Assembly: GCF_026625605.1 (NCBI RefSeq)
Contig: NZ_CP113054.1
Coordinates: forward strand, 496,001-560,000
Reading direction: 5' to 3'
Length of the DNA: 64,000 bases
Origin: Luteolibacter sp. SL250
Lineage (GTDB): Bacteria > Verrucomicrobiota > Verrucomicrobiia > Verrucomicrobiales > Akkermansiaceae
Below the pieces are notes generated by a model. The model saw nothing but the letters and a program-made list of their open reading frames with translations. It was not told the DNA's origin and did not search any database. Positions within the stretch are counted from its first letter, which is position 1. Each line of letters begins with the position of its first letter. The position numbers and the translations under genes were made by a program. Positions 52,333 to 61,814 of the stretch are shown piece by piece.

Positions 52333-54495
52333 ATGAAACCCACCATCCCAGCACGCACACCCATGCCGTTGCGGGCCGCCGCACTCGGCTTCGCCCTGAT
52401 CGCTTCCCCAGCCGCACACGCCCAGGCCCAGCCGTCCATACCTGGAACATGGACGCTCGATTTCGAGGACAACTTCAACGGCACCACCCTGGACGGGACG
52501 AAATGGCGGATGGGCACCCACCATTCCGGCATCGCGGGCAGTGCTGGCAACGCTCCGCAGAACATCAGCGTGTCCGGTGGCATGCTGAAGCTGAAAGCGG
52601 AGCAACGCCCGGTCACCTTCGGCGGCACGAACTACAACTATGCGACCGGCGAGGTCAGCACCTTCACGAACTACCGGCGGCAATACGGCTTCTTCGAGGC
52701 CCGGGTGAAATATCCCGCCGTGACCGGTCTGTGGCCCGCGTTCTGGCTGATGCCGGACCGGGGCACCTACGGCGATCAGGTGGGCACCCGCAGGGCCTAC
52801 CTGAAGTTCGACCTCACCGGCTCCGGCATTTCCACCGTCACCTCGGCCACGCTGCAGGTGAAGGTTTCCTCGCTGGAAGCCGGGCCGACCAACAACCTGA
52901 TGGCCTTCAAGACCGGCGACGGCTGGAGCGAAAGCACCATCACCTGGAACAACAAGCCGGTGATGGATCCGGTGATGCTCGGCCAGAAATACAACAACAC
53001 CGTCGCCGTCGGGGATACCATCGCGATCGATGTGACGCCCTACGTCGCGGAGCAGATCGCCGGGGACAAGGTGGTGAGTCTGGTGCTGGCGGACATCTAC
53101 ATGCGGGCGAAGCTGCTCGGCTTCCACAGCAGTGAGGCCACGAATGCCGCCGACCGGCCGAGGCTGGTCATCAACGGCACGGCGTACACCGCCACCGAGG
53201 ACGCGACCGTCCGTGGTGGCAGCGCGGCGAACACCAACCTCGGCAATGCCACGACCCTGGAGGTGAAGGACAACTGGGGCAACACGGCGGACACTTTCAA
53301 TGGCGGCATGGAGGTGGACATCCTGGAGTCGCTGGGCATCTGGGGGCCTGACCGGACCTCGCACGCGGTCCATTGGGACGGCTACGGCACCCAGCACAAG
53401 GCCCGCGGCTGGCATGACATCCACTATCCCACCAGCGACGATGGTTTCCACACCTACGGTGTCTATTGGCAGCCCGGCCTGCTGGAGTTCTATGTCGATG
53501 GCGTCCGCACCGGAGTGATGCAGGACTCCCGGGTCATGAGCACCAGCGCCTACATGATCCTCTCGCTGCAGCTCGGCGGCTGGGACAACAACAACCCCGG
53601 ACCACAGGTCAACAACCAGACCATGGAGGTGGACTGGGTGAGGTCATGGACAGGCACCCGCTCCGCGCCCACCACCGTCATCGCGGACAACGCGACCGCC
53701 GCGGACACGTTCGCCACGGGCACTTGGACCACCTCCTCCGCCACCGGCGGCTACCATGGAGCCAACTACGTCCATGACGGCAACACCGGCAAGGGGACGA
53801 AGTCCTTCAACTTCTTCCCGAAACTCACCGCCGATGACGACTACGCGATCTACGGCCGCTGGACCTCCGATCCCAACCGTGCGACCAACGTGCCGGTCCG
53901 TGTGGTCGGTTCCGATTGGTTCGTCTATCCCCACACCGTGAACCAACGGGTGAACGGCGGGCAATGGCGCCTGATTTCCGGCCTGCCGCTCTCCGCCGCG
54001 AATGCGGAGATCGCGGTGGGCAATGACGGGACGAATGGCTTTGTCATCGCGGATGCCTTCCTCTTCATCCCCGCGGGTGCGAAGACCGGAGCGGTGGTGG
54101 TCGATGACACGGACACGTCGAAAGTCCAGCTCACCGGAGCATGGACCACGTCGTCGCACACCTCCGGTTACATCGGCACCGGCTATCTCCACGACGGGAA
54201 CACCGGCAAGGGAACCAAGTCCGTGAAGTACATGCCACAGGTCCCCACGACGAAGGACTACTTCGTCTACGCGCGGTGGACCTCGGACTCCGGCCGGGCA
54301 TCGAACGTGCCGATCGACATCGTGACCACCGCCGGCGTGGTGACTCCGCTGGCCAACCAGCGGATCGGCGGCGGTGAGTGGAACCTGCTGGGCGTCTATC
54401 CGCTCGCGGCGGGCACCGGCTCCATCACCATCCGCAACACCGGCACCAACGGCCATGTCATCGCGGATGCCGTGATGATCGTGCCAGTGCCGTGA
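52333..54495 (+). CDS. Secreted GH16 glycosidase with inserted DNRLRE-like domain and two golvesin-like domains
   Basis: 720 residues from the ATG at 52333; signal peptide about 1-30. The GH16 fold begins at about 40 (DFEDNFNGTTLDGTKW); WPAFWLMPDRG ends at residue 144. The catalytic E327-V-D329-I-L-E332 follows, then GIWGPDRTSHAVHWDGYG. Between 145 and about 323 sits a DNRLRE/CBM-like insert whose halves appear in reversed order. Two golvesin-like domains follow (about 445-585 and 590-720), each with HDGNTGKGTKS and GFVIADA or GHVIADA. It likely cuts beta-1,3/1,4-glucan, agar or carrageenan-type chains; which is unknown. Confidence 0.85.
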   Translation: MKPTIPARTPMPLRAAALGFALIASPAAHAQAQPSIPGTWTLDFEDNFNGTTLDGTKWRMGTHHSGIAGSAGNAPQNISVSGGMLKLKAEQRPVTFGGTNYNYATGEVSTFTNYRRQYGFFEARVKYPAVTGLWPAFWLMPDRGTYGDQVGTRRAYLKFDLTGSGISTVTSATLQVKVSSLEAGPTNNLMAFKTGDGWSESTITWNNKPVMDPVMLGQKYNNTVAVGDTIAIDVTPYVAEQIAGDKVVSLVLADIYMRAKLLGFHSSEATNAADRPRLVINGTAYTATEDATVRGGSAANTNLGNATTLEVKDNWGNTADTFNGGMEVDILESLGIWGPDRTSHAVHWDGYGTQHKARGWHDIHYPTSDDGFHTYGVYWQPGLLEFYVDGVRTGVMQDSRVMSTSAYMILSLQLGGWDNNNPGPQVNNQTMEVDWVRSWTGTRSAPTTVIADNATAADTFATGTWTTSSATGGYHGANYVHDGNTGKGTKSFNFFPKLTADDDYAIYGRWTSDPNRATNVPVRVVGSDWFVYPHTVNQRVNGGQWRLISGLPLSAANAEIAVGNDGTNGFVIADAFLFIPAGAKTGAVVVDDTDTSKVQLTGAWTTSSHTSGYIGTGYLHDGNTGKGTKSVKYMPQVPTTKDYFVYARWTSDSGRASNVPIDIVTTAGVVTPLANQRIGGGEWNLLGVYPLAAGTGSITIRNTGTNGHVIADAVMIVPVP

Positions 54496-54536
54496 AGATG
54501 GGTATGAGTATGGGGGGCGGAGCGGCGTTGGCCGCT

Positions 54537-55808
54537 TCAGCCCTCCTTCCATGCCCGCCGAACCTCCTCCGCGATGATGCGCAGGCCGTCACGGACGACC
54601 GCCTCATCCATCGCGTAGGAAACGCGGATGCATTCGTGGCGGTGCTTCCAGTCCTGGTCGTCGTCGCCGAAGAAAAAGTAGTGGCCGGGGATGACCAGCA
54701 CCTCGCGCTGCTTGAGGCGCTGGTAAAGTTCCATCGAGGTGATGGGCAGGCCGGGGAACCAGAACCAGAGGAACAGCGCGCCCTCGCTGCGGTGCATGCG
54801 CCATGCGATGTCATCGCCGAAGGCCTCCTCCGCCGCCTGCCGGGCGAGCCGGCTTTTCTCCAGATAGAACGGGCCGACGACTTCCTTGCTCAGGCGGAGG
54901 ATCTCCCCGGACTCGATCAACGGCAGGGCGACCTGCTGGCCGATGTTCGGGTTCGACAGACCCGCGATGGCACTGATGGATCCCAGCGCGCGGATGATCT
55001 GCGGCGGCCCGATGACGATGCCGGTGCGAGCGCCCGGCAGGCCGATCTTCGACAGGCTCAGGGTGAGGATGACGTGCTCATCCCAGTGGGGGTTGATGTC
55101 GGAAAAGAGGATGCCCGGAAACGGCGCGCCGTAGGCGTTGTCGATGATCAACGGGATGCCGTGGGCCTTCGCCATGTCGGAAAGGTGGCGGATCTCATCA
55201 TCGGTGAGGACGTTGCCGGTCGGGTTGGTCGGGCGTGAGGCGCAGAGCGCTGCGATGTCGGGCGTGATCTCCAGCTTGTCGAAATCGACGCGGTATTTGA
55301 AGCCGTGCGCGCCTTCCTCCTCGATGATGGGACGCACCGCGCGGAAGAGATCGGGACCATGGCCCTGGTCCGCGTAGCCGATGTATTCCGGCACCAGCGG
55401 CAGCAGGATCTTCTTCCGCGTGCCATCCGGCATTTCGCCCGCCAACAGGTTGAAGAGGAAGTAGAAGGCGGTCTGGCCGCCGCTGGTGATGCCGACATTC
55501 TCCGGGGTGATGTTCCAGCCGAACTGCTCCCGCAGCAGGGTGGCGATGGCTTTGATGAACTTCGGGTTGCCGTTCGGCGGGTCATAGGAGGTCAGCGCAC
55601 GGTCGATGCCGCCCGGCTCCTCCAGCAGATCCTCCAGCCGCCTGCGCCAGACGGACTCCATCTCCGGGATGCGCGCCGGCTGTCCGCCGCCCAGCATCTT
55701 CAGGTCCGGGCCACCGCTCGCCAGGGCGTGGCCCAGGTCGTCCATCAGTTCGCCGATGCCGCTGCCACATCCGAGGCGGCGGCCGAAGTTGGAAAATTCG
55801 TATGACAT
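54537..55808 (-). CDS. avtA: Valine-pyruvate aminotransferase-like PLP enzyme
   Basis: 423 residues from the ATG at 55808 (MSYEFSNFGRRLG). The match to AvtA is long: GSGIGELMDDLGHAL, MLGGGQPARIPEM, ITSGGQTAFYFLFNLLAGEM, VPEYIGYADQGHG, SRPTNPTGNVLTDDEI, IPLIIDNAYGAPFPGI, the PLP lysine in LSLSKIGLPGARTG, and VIPGHYFFFGDDDQDW. It makes alanine and 2-oxoisovalerate from valine and pyruvate, or the reverse. A small hairpin (GGAGCGGC/GCCGCTTC, 54519-54538) overlaps its stop. Confidence 0.9.
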   Translation of the reverse strand: MSYEFSNFGRRLGCGSGIGELMDDLGHALASGGPDLKMLGGGQPARIPEMESVWRRRLEDLLEEPGGIDRALTSYDPPNGNPKFIKAIATLLREQFGWNITPENVGITSGGQTAFYFLFNLLAGEMPDGTRKKILLPLVPEYIGYADQGHGPDLFRAVRPIIEEEGAHGFKYRVDFDKLEITPDIAALCASRPTNPTGNVLTDDEIRHLSDMAKAHGIPLIIDNAYGAPFPGILFSDINPHWDEHVILTLSLSKIGLPGARTGIVIGPPQIIRALGSISAIAGLSNPNIGQQVALPLIESGEILRLSKEVVGPFYLEKSRLARQAAEEAFGDDIAWRMHRSEGALFLWFWFPGLPITSMELYQRLKQREVLVIPGHYFFFGDDDQDWKHRHECIRVSYAMDEAVVRDGLRIIAEEVRRAWKEG

Positions 55809-55882
55809 GGGGATAGCTGGTTTGACCGGTGGTGAACCGCTTCTATACTCCGGGTCCAATCCCGAACAACCCCGAAACCACC

Positions 55883-56374
55883 ATGTCCATCAAAGTCGGC
55901 GACCAAGCCCCGGATTTCACCCTCGTTACCCTCGCCGAAGACGGCCCGCAACTCGTCAAACTGTCCGATGAGTACGCGAAGTCGAACGTCGTTCTCGTTT
56001 TCGTCCCTGCCGCGTTCACCGGCGTCTGCACCACGGAACTGTGCGACCTGACCTCCGGCCTCTCCGCCTATGAGGAACTCGGCGCGAAGGTGTTCGGTAT
56101 CTCCGGTGACAGCCCCTTCGCCCAGGGCGAGTGGGCGAAGAAGGAAGGTATCACCATCCCGCTGCTCAGCGACTATGAGCACAAGGTCGCGGAGGCCTAT
56201 GGCATCGCCTACACCAGCTTCCTGCCGGAGAAGAACCTCATCTTCGGCGGCGTGGCGAAGCGTTCCGCCTTCGTCATCGACAAGAATGGCGTCGTCCAAT
56301 ACGCCGAGGTCCAGGAGCATCCGAAGGATCTGCCTGACTTCGAGAAGGTGAAGGAAACCCTCAAGGGTCTCTGA
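55883..56374 (+). CDS. Peroxiredoxin (AhpC/TSA, AhpE-like)
   Basis: 163 residues from the ATG at 55883. VPAAFTGVCTTELCDL holds the peroxidatic Cys49 in the P-x3-T-x2-C context, with Cys54 nearby. GDQAPDFTL at the start and RSAFVIDKNGVVQY later are standard. It reduces hydrogen and organic peroxides in the cytoplasm. It diverges from avtA and ends in a terminator shared with the convergent delta-60 gene. Confidence 0.92.
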   Translation: MSIKVGDQAPDFTLVTLAEDGPQLVKLSDEYAKSNVVLVFVPAAFTGVCTTELCDLTSGLSAYEELGAKVFGISGDSPFAQGEWAKKEGITIPLLSDYEHKVAEAYGIAYTSFLPEKNLIFGGVAKRSAFVIDKNGVVQYAEVQEHPKDLPDFEKVKETLKGL

Positions 56375-56396
56375 GGCTCCCTGATTCAAGATTCCA

Positions 56397-56427
56397 AAGG
56401 CCGCAGGTGATCCCTGCGGCCTTCTTC
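56397..56427. terminator. Bidirectional terminator between the peroxiredoxin and delta-60 genes
   Basis: AAGGCCGCAGG (56397-56407) pairs with CCTGCGGCCTT (56413-56423) around TGATC, followed by CTTCATTT on the plus strand. Confidence 0.85.
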
Positions 56428-56430
56428 ATT

Positions 56431-58662
56431 TCACGGACGGGTGATCTTGATCCGGTAGAAGCGCTTGGTTCCGGAAGCGTCGTTGTCCGTGAATGTCCGC
56501 TGGGCGCCGAGCGCGGTGGTTGTGCCGGTGGCGGGAGCCCAGTCGCCGTTGAGGGAGTTGCTGGACCACACTTCGTACACCCGGTTGCTCAGGCAGGGCC
56601 CGAAGATGGCCTTGGGCTGGGCGCCGGTCTTGTCCACCCGGCAGGTGAAGGCGGAGGTGCGGTCGGTGGGGATCATGCCGGCCACGAACTCGAAGAAGTT
56701 CGTCAGCCCGTCACCGTCCGGATCCTTGTCATCGGCGGCGTCCCCCGTGTTTTCCGTCGTGTTGAAATGGGTCAGGCGGAAATGCTCGATGGCGGTGATC
56801 GCCGTGCCGGTGACCGTGAACGTGAAGGCGGGCAGGAACGGATCGTTCGTGTTGATGGTGACGGTGGCGGTCTTCGCGCCCGGGCTGGTGGGATTGAACC
56901 GGATTTCCATCGTGGATGATCCGCCCGCAGGGATGGGGGCCGCCGGAGGGATGAGAACGCTGAACTCGGACGCGTTGGTTCCGGAAACAACCACCTGGAC
57001 GGGAGTCATCTCACCTTCGCCGGTGTTGCGCACGGTGAAGGGAACATCCTCCGGGGAACCCACCCCGGCGGTGGGGAAGGCGGTGGTCCCGTTGTTGAGG
57101 ATCGGCACGGAGGGGTTGCTCCGCATCAGGCTGAGTTCCGGCATCATGTAGCCGATGGTGGAGGAGACGATGCTGGTGCCCGCATTGAACTGGCTGGCAG
57201 GTATGTTCGCGGAAGCGCGGATCAAGGTTCCCGCAAGCAGAGGCGTGACGGGCGTTTTCTCCCAGTTGCTGGTAATGCCCTCACGGGTGGCCATACCATC
57301 GTCCACCGGTTCCCACTTGAAATCCGTGTCCACGGACTGGTGCTCGATGGTCACGTAGCGCGCCTCGGGAGAGCTGCCACCACGCACCCAGCGGATCTTC
57401 GTGCCGTCATAGGTCAGTTCCTGGGTGGCGGAGTAGTTCGTCAGACGGGCTGCCTTCGGACGGCTTGTGCCATTGTCGAACGTGAGGAACTTCCCATGGA
57501 TGAGGATCCTTCCGTCCCCCTGCAGGGACACTCCGTAGGTGCTTGGGGTGGATCCGAACGAAGAGTCCATCTTCGCGTCGAAGGTTTCGTCGAGGGAACC
57601 GTTGGGATACAGTCTGGCCACCCCCCGCCGGGTGATTCTCGTTTCGCCCGACACTGGATTGCGGAAGTTGGTGAAATCCCCTGCCACAAGGATCCTTCCA
57701 TCCGCCTGGAGGGCGATGCTGCGCACTGCGCCATCGAAAAACGGATTGTATGGCATGTATTTGGTGCCGACCGCCTCCTGGAAATCCTCATCCAGTTCGC
57801 CGTTGGGCATCAGGCGGGTGAGTCCTACCGATGGATAGCCAACGCCTGGAGTTGTCCCCCCGAATTTGCCGCCCACCAGGATCCGTCCGTCCGGCTGTAC
57901 GGCCACACAGTACACCTCCTGGTCAACCAGATGGGTGAGCTTCGGGGACGTCTGGATCTTTCCATCCGGCAGGAGGCGCTTGATGAACTTGCTGCTCAAT
58001 CCGGTCTCCCCGGGCGCGACGGCGATGAATGGTCCATTGATCAGGAAGTTCCTGGCCGGCCCAGGCAGGACGTTCACCGCACTAACAGTATAGAGGTAGG
58101 AATTGAACGTGGTGTCCTGCGCGCCGCTTAGATTGACCCGGTACGTCCCTGCATTGGACGCAATGATGTAGCCGTTCCCATGGCGGGCCAGTGCTGAGAT
58201 CGAGGTGGCGGCATTGGTGGGCGGGATGAACGAAGGATCCAAAGTGCCATTCGCCAGATATCGCGCGGCCCGCCTTCTCGGTTGGCCATCTGCAGAGGCA
58301 AATGCGCCCATATAGAGGACAGAGCCATCCGGCTCCACGGCCGCATTCAGTACCGTTCCACCAAGCAACGGCGCGAAATCCGTCATGACTCCCCCAACGG
58401 AAAACTTGGCGACCCGGTAGCGGGTTTCATAAGTGCTGGACGTATCCCGATCCTTCATCTGGGTGAAGTCACCGGTCGCGATGATTCCCCCGTCAGTATC
58501 CGTCACCAGGGTGAGAATGTCGGCCCCTGCGGGTAAAACCGAAGGCTGGAATGATCCATCGATCCTGCCATCCACTGTCACCTGGGCCAACGCAGGTTGG
58601 ATGGCCACCGACAAGGCGATCATCCTGAGGTATTTGCTGGCTCCAGAAAGGCGGGTTTTCAT
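56431..58662 (-). CDS. Secreted delta-60 repeat (beta-propeller-like) protein
   Basis: 743 residues from the ATG at 58662; signal peptide about 1-27. At least six delta-60 type repeats follow (about 30-420), shown by VQPDGRILVGGKF, LQADGRILVAGDF, LQGDGRILIHGKF and LYPNGSLDETFDAKM. A choice-of-anchor-D/ASPM-like beta domain (about 535-655, GTNASEFSVL, FNPTSPGAKTATVTINTNDPF) precedes a thrombospondin-3-like loop (DKDPDGDGLTNFFEF) and a C-terminal beta domain. It is probably on the cell surface; no enzyme activity is apparent. Confidence 0.82.
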   Translation of the reverse strand: MKTRLSGASKYLRMIALSVAIQPALAQVTVDGRIDGSFQPSVLPAGADILTLVTDTDGGIIATGDFTQMKDRDTSSTYETRYRVAKFSVGGVMTDFAPLLGGTVLNAAVEPDGSVLYMGAFASADGQPRRRAARYLANGTLDPSFIPPTNAATSISALARHGNGYIIASNAGTYRVNLSGAQDTTFNSYLYTVSAVNVLPGPARNFLINGPFIAVAPGETGLSSKFIKRLLPDGKIQTSPKLTHLVDQEVYCVAVQPDGRILVGGKFGGTTPGVGYPSVGLTRLMPNGELDEDFQEAVGTKYMPYNPFFDGAVRSIALQADGRILVAGDFTNFRNPVSGETRITRRGVARLYPNGSLDETFDAKMDSSFGSTPSTYGVSLQGDGRILIHGKFLTFDNGTSRPKAARLTNYSATQELTYDGTKIRWVRGGSSPEARYVTIEHQSVDTDFKWEPVDDGMATREGITSNWEKTPVTPLLAGTLIRASANIPASQFNAGTSIVSSTIGYMMPELSLMRSNPSVPILNNGTTAFPTAGVGSPEDVPFTVRNTGEGEMTPVQVVVSGTNASEFSVLIPPAAPIPAGGSSTMEIRFNPTSPGAKTATVTINTNDPFLPAFTFTVTGTAITAIEHFRLTHFNTTENTGDAADDKDPDGDGLTNFFEFVAGMIPTDRTSAFTCRVDKTGAQPKAIFGPCLSNRVYEVWSSNSLNGDWAPATGTTTALGAQRTFTDNDASGTKRFYRIKITRP

Positions 58663-58805
58663 AAAGTCATTGTATGGACATTTGAAGTCGTCCGGGCATG
58701 CAGCCTCCTTTTCCTGAGGGGACCTGTCAAGGCGGGGAAATGGCCGTATTTGCCCCGCACCGACCTGTGTCTCGACGCGGAAGGGGCGGGAAGATAGCAT
58801 CAGAC

Positions 58806-59318
58806 ATGGAAAAATCCGCTTCCGCCGGTCCGTCGCACCACTTCCGGTTCCACCGCTCGCTTGCGAATCTCGCTCCGGTGTTCGGGGATGACTGGTTCTC
58901 GTTGAGGGCGGAAGGCTTCGCCCGCTTCTTCGGCACGCCGAAGTTCCTGATCGGCCAGACGTTGTTCGTCAGCACGTGGATCGTCCTGAACCTGACGGGG
59001 GTGGTTCGGTTCGATGTCTATCCGTTCATCCTGCTGAATCTCGCGTTCAGCCTGCAGGCGGCGTATGCGGCTCCGCTGATCCTGCTGGCGCAGACGCGGC
59101 AGGCGGACCGGGACAAGGCGCACGCGGACGCGGATGCCCGCCACCGGGAGGATCTGGCGCTGGCCACCCAGCAGCGGCAGGAGCAGGTGGCGGAGCTGTC
59201 CGCGCGGATGATGGAGCTGCTGAAGCAGAATACCGAACTGACGGCGATGACGAAGGCGATGAGCGAACGGATCGAGATCCTGACCGTGGAGATGCACGGC
59301 CGGCTTTCCGGGAAGTGA
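58806..59318 (+). CDS. DUF1003 membrane protein
   Basis: 170 residues from the ATG at 58806. Two helices, about 47-67 (KFLIGQTLFVSTWIVLNLTG) and 73-92 (YPFILLNLAFSLQAAYAAPLIL), followed by QTRQADRDKAHADAD, are the DUF1003 signature. A long coiled-coil C-terminus (about 105-170) ends the protein. The function is unknown. Confidence 0.87.
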   Translation: MEKSASAGPSHHFRFHRSLANLAPVFGDDWFSLRAEGFARFFGTPKFLIGQTLFVSTWIVLNLTGVVRFDVYPFILLNLAFSLQAAYAAPLILLAQTRQADRDKAHADADARHREDLALATQQRQEQVAELSARMMELLKQNTELTAMTKAMSERIEILTVEMHGRLSGK

Positions 59319-59333
59319 GGACGGGCCCTGCGG

Positions 59334-60257
59334 TCAGCTTTTCAGGCTGGCTTCCAGCCAGGCGAGGACCTGCTTGCGGTAGGCGCCGTTGTCACGGACG
59401 AGGGAGCCGCCATGGGTGCCCTCCTCCACGGTGAACATGGTCTTCGGTTCATGGGCGTTCTCAAAGAGGGAAAGGCCCTGTTGGAACGGCACCACTTCAT
59501 CCTTCGTGCCGTGGACGACCAGGAAAGGGACGGTCGGGAGCTTCGAGACAAAGCCCAGCGGTGACAGTTCATCCGTCACCAGATCCTCGCCGAGCTGCCC
59601 GCCCACCACACGGGCCATCGCCCGGTAGGAGGCGAAGGTGCCGTCGATGATGATGGCACGCACTCCCGGGACGGGGCTTTCGCCAAGGGCGGTGATGGAC
59701 TTCGCCCCGCCGAGGCTGTGGCCGAAGGAAATCAGGCGCGTCCGGTCGATGTCCTTCCGCTGGCCGACGTAGGAGAACGCGGCCTTCACGTCATCGATCA
59801 TGCCGCGCCGGTCCACGGCACCGGCGGATTTGCCGAAACCGCGGTAGTCGTACATCAGCACATTGTAGCCGCCCTCCACCAGCCACATGGTGAAGCCGAG
59901 GTGATGGCCGACCGACCCGGCATTGCCGTGGGAGAATACGATGGTGCCTTTCGGCCGTTTCCCGCGGGCAGGCATGAACCAACCGTGGAGGGCGGTGCCG
60001 TCGGCGGAGTCGAAGCGGACGTCCTCGTATTTGAAGCCCCATTTCTCCGGCGTGGCGGGCTCGTCATGGGTGGGCAGGTAGAACAGATGGTTGCCGCCTT
60101 TCTTGCCGAGGAGGGAGGTGGCGAGCTTCGAGAGCTGGCTGTCGGGCTTGTCGAGAGCCTTCCGGATCTCCTCCGCGGAGTCCAGCGGCTGCGGCGGAGC
60201 CTGGCCTTCCGCCATGCCGGGAAGCAGCAGGCCGGTCGCAAGAACCCATCGTTTCAT
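59334..60257 (-). CDS. Secreted alpha/beta hydrolase, BEM46/YtmA-like
   Basis: 307 residues from the ATG at 60257 (MKRWVLATGLLLPGMAEG, signal peptide). TIVFSHGNAGSVGHHLGFTMWL is the oxyanion loop; VLMYDYRGFGKSAG is a strand characteristic of the family; the nucleophile is in ISFGHSLGGAKS; the acid is in VHGTKDEVVPF; the His is in EEGTHGGSLV. An esterase, thioesterase or peptidase of unknown substrate. The sulfatase gene lies upstream on the same strand. Confidence 0.87.
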   Translation of the reverse strand: MKRWVLATGLLLPGMAEGQAPPQPLDSAEEIRKALDKPDSQLSKLATSLLGKKGGNHLFYLPTHDEPATPEKWGFKYEDVRFDSADGTALHGWFMPARGKRPKGTIVFSHGNAGSVGHHLGFTMWLVEGGYNVLMYDYRGFGKSAGAVDRRGMIDDVKAAFSYVGQRKDIDRTRLISFGHSLGGAKSITALGESPVPGVRAIIIDGTFASYRAMARVVGGQLGEDLVTDELSPLGFVSKLPTVPFLVVHGTKDEVVPFQQGLSLFENAHEPKTMFTVEEGTHGGSLVRDNGAYRKQVLAWLEASLKS

Positions 60258-60301
60258 GATGGAAAATCGACACCGGTTCCGCGATTTGTCGAGGAAAACC
60301 C

Positions 60302-61705
60302 TCACTCCGCGTCCTGCTGGGACTGCTCCATCAGTGACTTGAAGCGGGCGGCCATTTCCTTCAGGCGTGCGGGTTCGGAGGCGGCGAGGTCCTTTTTCTC
60401 GGAGGGATCCGCCGCCAGGTCGTAGAGTTCCTCGCGCGCTTTTTTCCCGCCGCGTTTCACATACTTCCAGTCTCCCTGCCGCAGGGCGCCGTCCGGTGCG
60501 GAGGCGCGCATCATCACCTCCCTCCGGATCGGTTCCGCAGGGGGCTTGCCGAGGAGGAGGGGGGAGAGGTCCAGGCTGTCAGGGGCGGCACCCGGAGGGA
60601 GGTCCGCACCGGCGAGCGGAGCGAGGGTGGCGGGCATATCGTTGAGGGCCAGCAACGCATCGGACACGGTGCCTGCCGGGATCCTGCCGGGCCATGAGGC
60701 GATGAAGGGGGTGCGGACGCCGCCTTCGTGGATCATCCATTTCCCACCGCGCAGGTGGGCGTTGGGGCGGTGGCCTTCCCCCGTGGTTTCGAACTGGGAA
60801 CCATTGTCGGAGGCGAAGATGACGAGCGTGTTCTCCCGCTGCCCGGACTTCTCCAGCGCCGCCAGCAGCAGCCCGATGTGATGGTCAAGCTGGTGGACGT
60901 AGTCACCGTAGTCCCCGGCCTTGGTTTTGCCACGGAATCCTTCCCCGACCGCGAGGGGGATGTGTGGTACATAGGGGGCGAAGTAGAGGAAGAACGGTTC
61001 CTTTCCGCCCGCCCGGCGGCCGATGAAGTCGATGGCCTGGCCGGAGGCGCGCGGTAGCAGGTCTTCCAGATTGAGCGCGGGCAGATCCGTGTAACCGGGC
61101 ATCTCCAGCGGCTTGTAGAGTTCATGGTGGATGCGGGCGGAAGGCTGCCTGCCGTCCACCATCAGCAGCTCGCTGGAGCAGATCATGCCGCGCCATTCGT
61201 CGAAGCCCCGGTCCATCGGACCTTCCATGATGGGACGCTTCAGGTCGATGTTGGTGCCCTTGCCCTTGAAGTCGCCGCGGCCCACGGGCGGCTTTCCGTC
61301 CGTCGTGGGATACTCCGCGCCCAGATGCCATTTGCCGAATCCGCCGGTGGCATAGCCGGCTTTCTTCAGCATGCCGGGCAGGGAGAGCTGGTCTTTTTCA
61401 ATCATCGGGCGGTCCCAGTTCCCCAGCACGCCGCGCTTTTTCCAACTGCGCCAAGGATAACTTCCTGTCATGAGGGCGTAGCGGCTGGGTGAGCAGACGG
61501 AGACCGGACAGTAGGCGTTGGTGAACCGCATGCCGGAGGCGGCCAGCTTGTCGAGGTTCGGCGTGGGGATTTTGGAATCCGCGGCGTAGCAGCCTGCGTC
61601 CCCCCAGCCGAGATCGTCCGCCAGGATGATGACAATGTTCGGCCGGGGAGCGTCCGCCGCCATCAGGCGGCATGCCAGGAGAAGCCAGAGCGGCAACCAT
61701 TTCAT
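60302..61705 (-). CDS. Secreted sulfatase (type I, formylglycine-dependent)
   Basis: 467 residues from the ATG at 61705 (MKWLPLWLLLACRLMAAD, signal peptide). PNIVIILADDLGWGDAGCYA holds the metal-binding Asp pair; the formylglycine site is CSPSR in SVCSPSRYALMTG; GYATGGFGKWHLG and VIFASDNGS supply further active-site residues. A formylglycine-generating enzyme must act on the Cys; none is in the window. The target is probably a sulfated polysaccharide. Confidence 0.93.
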   Translation of the reverse strand: MKWLPLWLLLACRLMAADAPRPNIVIILADDLGWGDAGCYAADSKIPTPNLDKLAASGMRFTNAYCPVSVCSPSRYALMTGSYPWRSWKKRGVLGNWDRPMIEKDQLSLPGMLKKAGYATGGFGKWHLGAEYPTTDGKPPVGRGDFKGKGTNIDLKRPIMEGPMDRGFDEWRGMICSSELLMVDGRQPSARIHHELYKPLEMPGYTDLPALNLEDLLPRASGQAIDFIGRRAGGKEPFFLYFAPYVPHIPLAVGEGFRGKTKAGDYGDYVHQLDHHIGLLLAALEKSGQRENTLVIFASDNGSQFETTGEGHRPNAHLRGGKWMIHEGGVRTPFIASWPGRIPAGTVSDALLALNDMPATLAPLAGADLPPGAAPDSLDLSPLLLGKPPAEPIRREVMMRASAPDGALRQGDWKYVKRGGKKAREELYDLAADPSEKKDLAASEPARLKEMAARFKSLMEQSQQDAE

Positions 61706-61742
61706 CCCGTCACCTTGCAGGGCATCGCACGGGAACGGAACG

Positions 61743-61769
61743 AAAAAAACCGGACGGCTGCCCGTCCGG
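61743..61769 (-). terminator. Terminator of the outer-membrane barrel gene
   Basis: On the minus strand CCGGACGG and CCGTCCGG form an 8-bp stem with a 4-nt loop (61750-61769) followed by seven T residues (61743-61749). Confidence 0.92.
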
Positions 61770-61814
61770 CTTTTCCCACGAAACCATGGAAGATGCGGTC
61801 TTCCAGAGATGATC

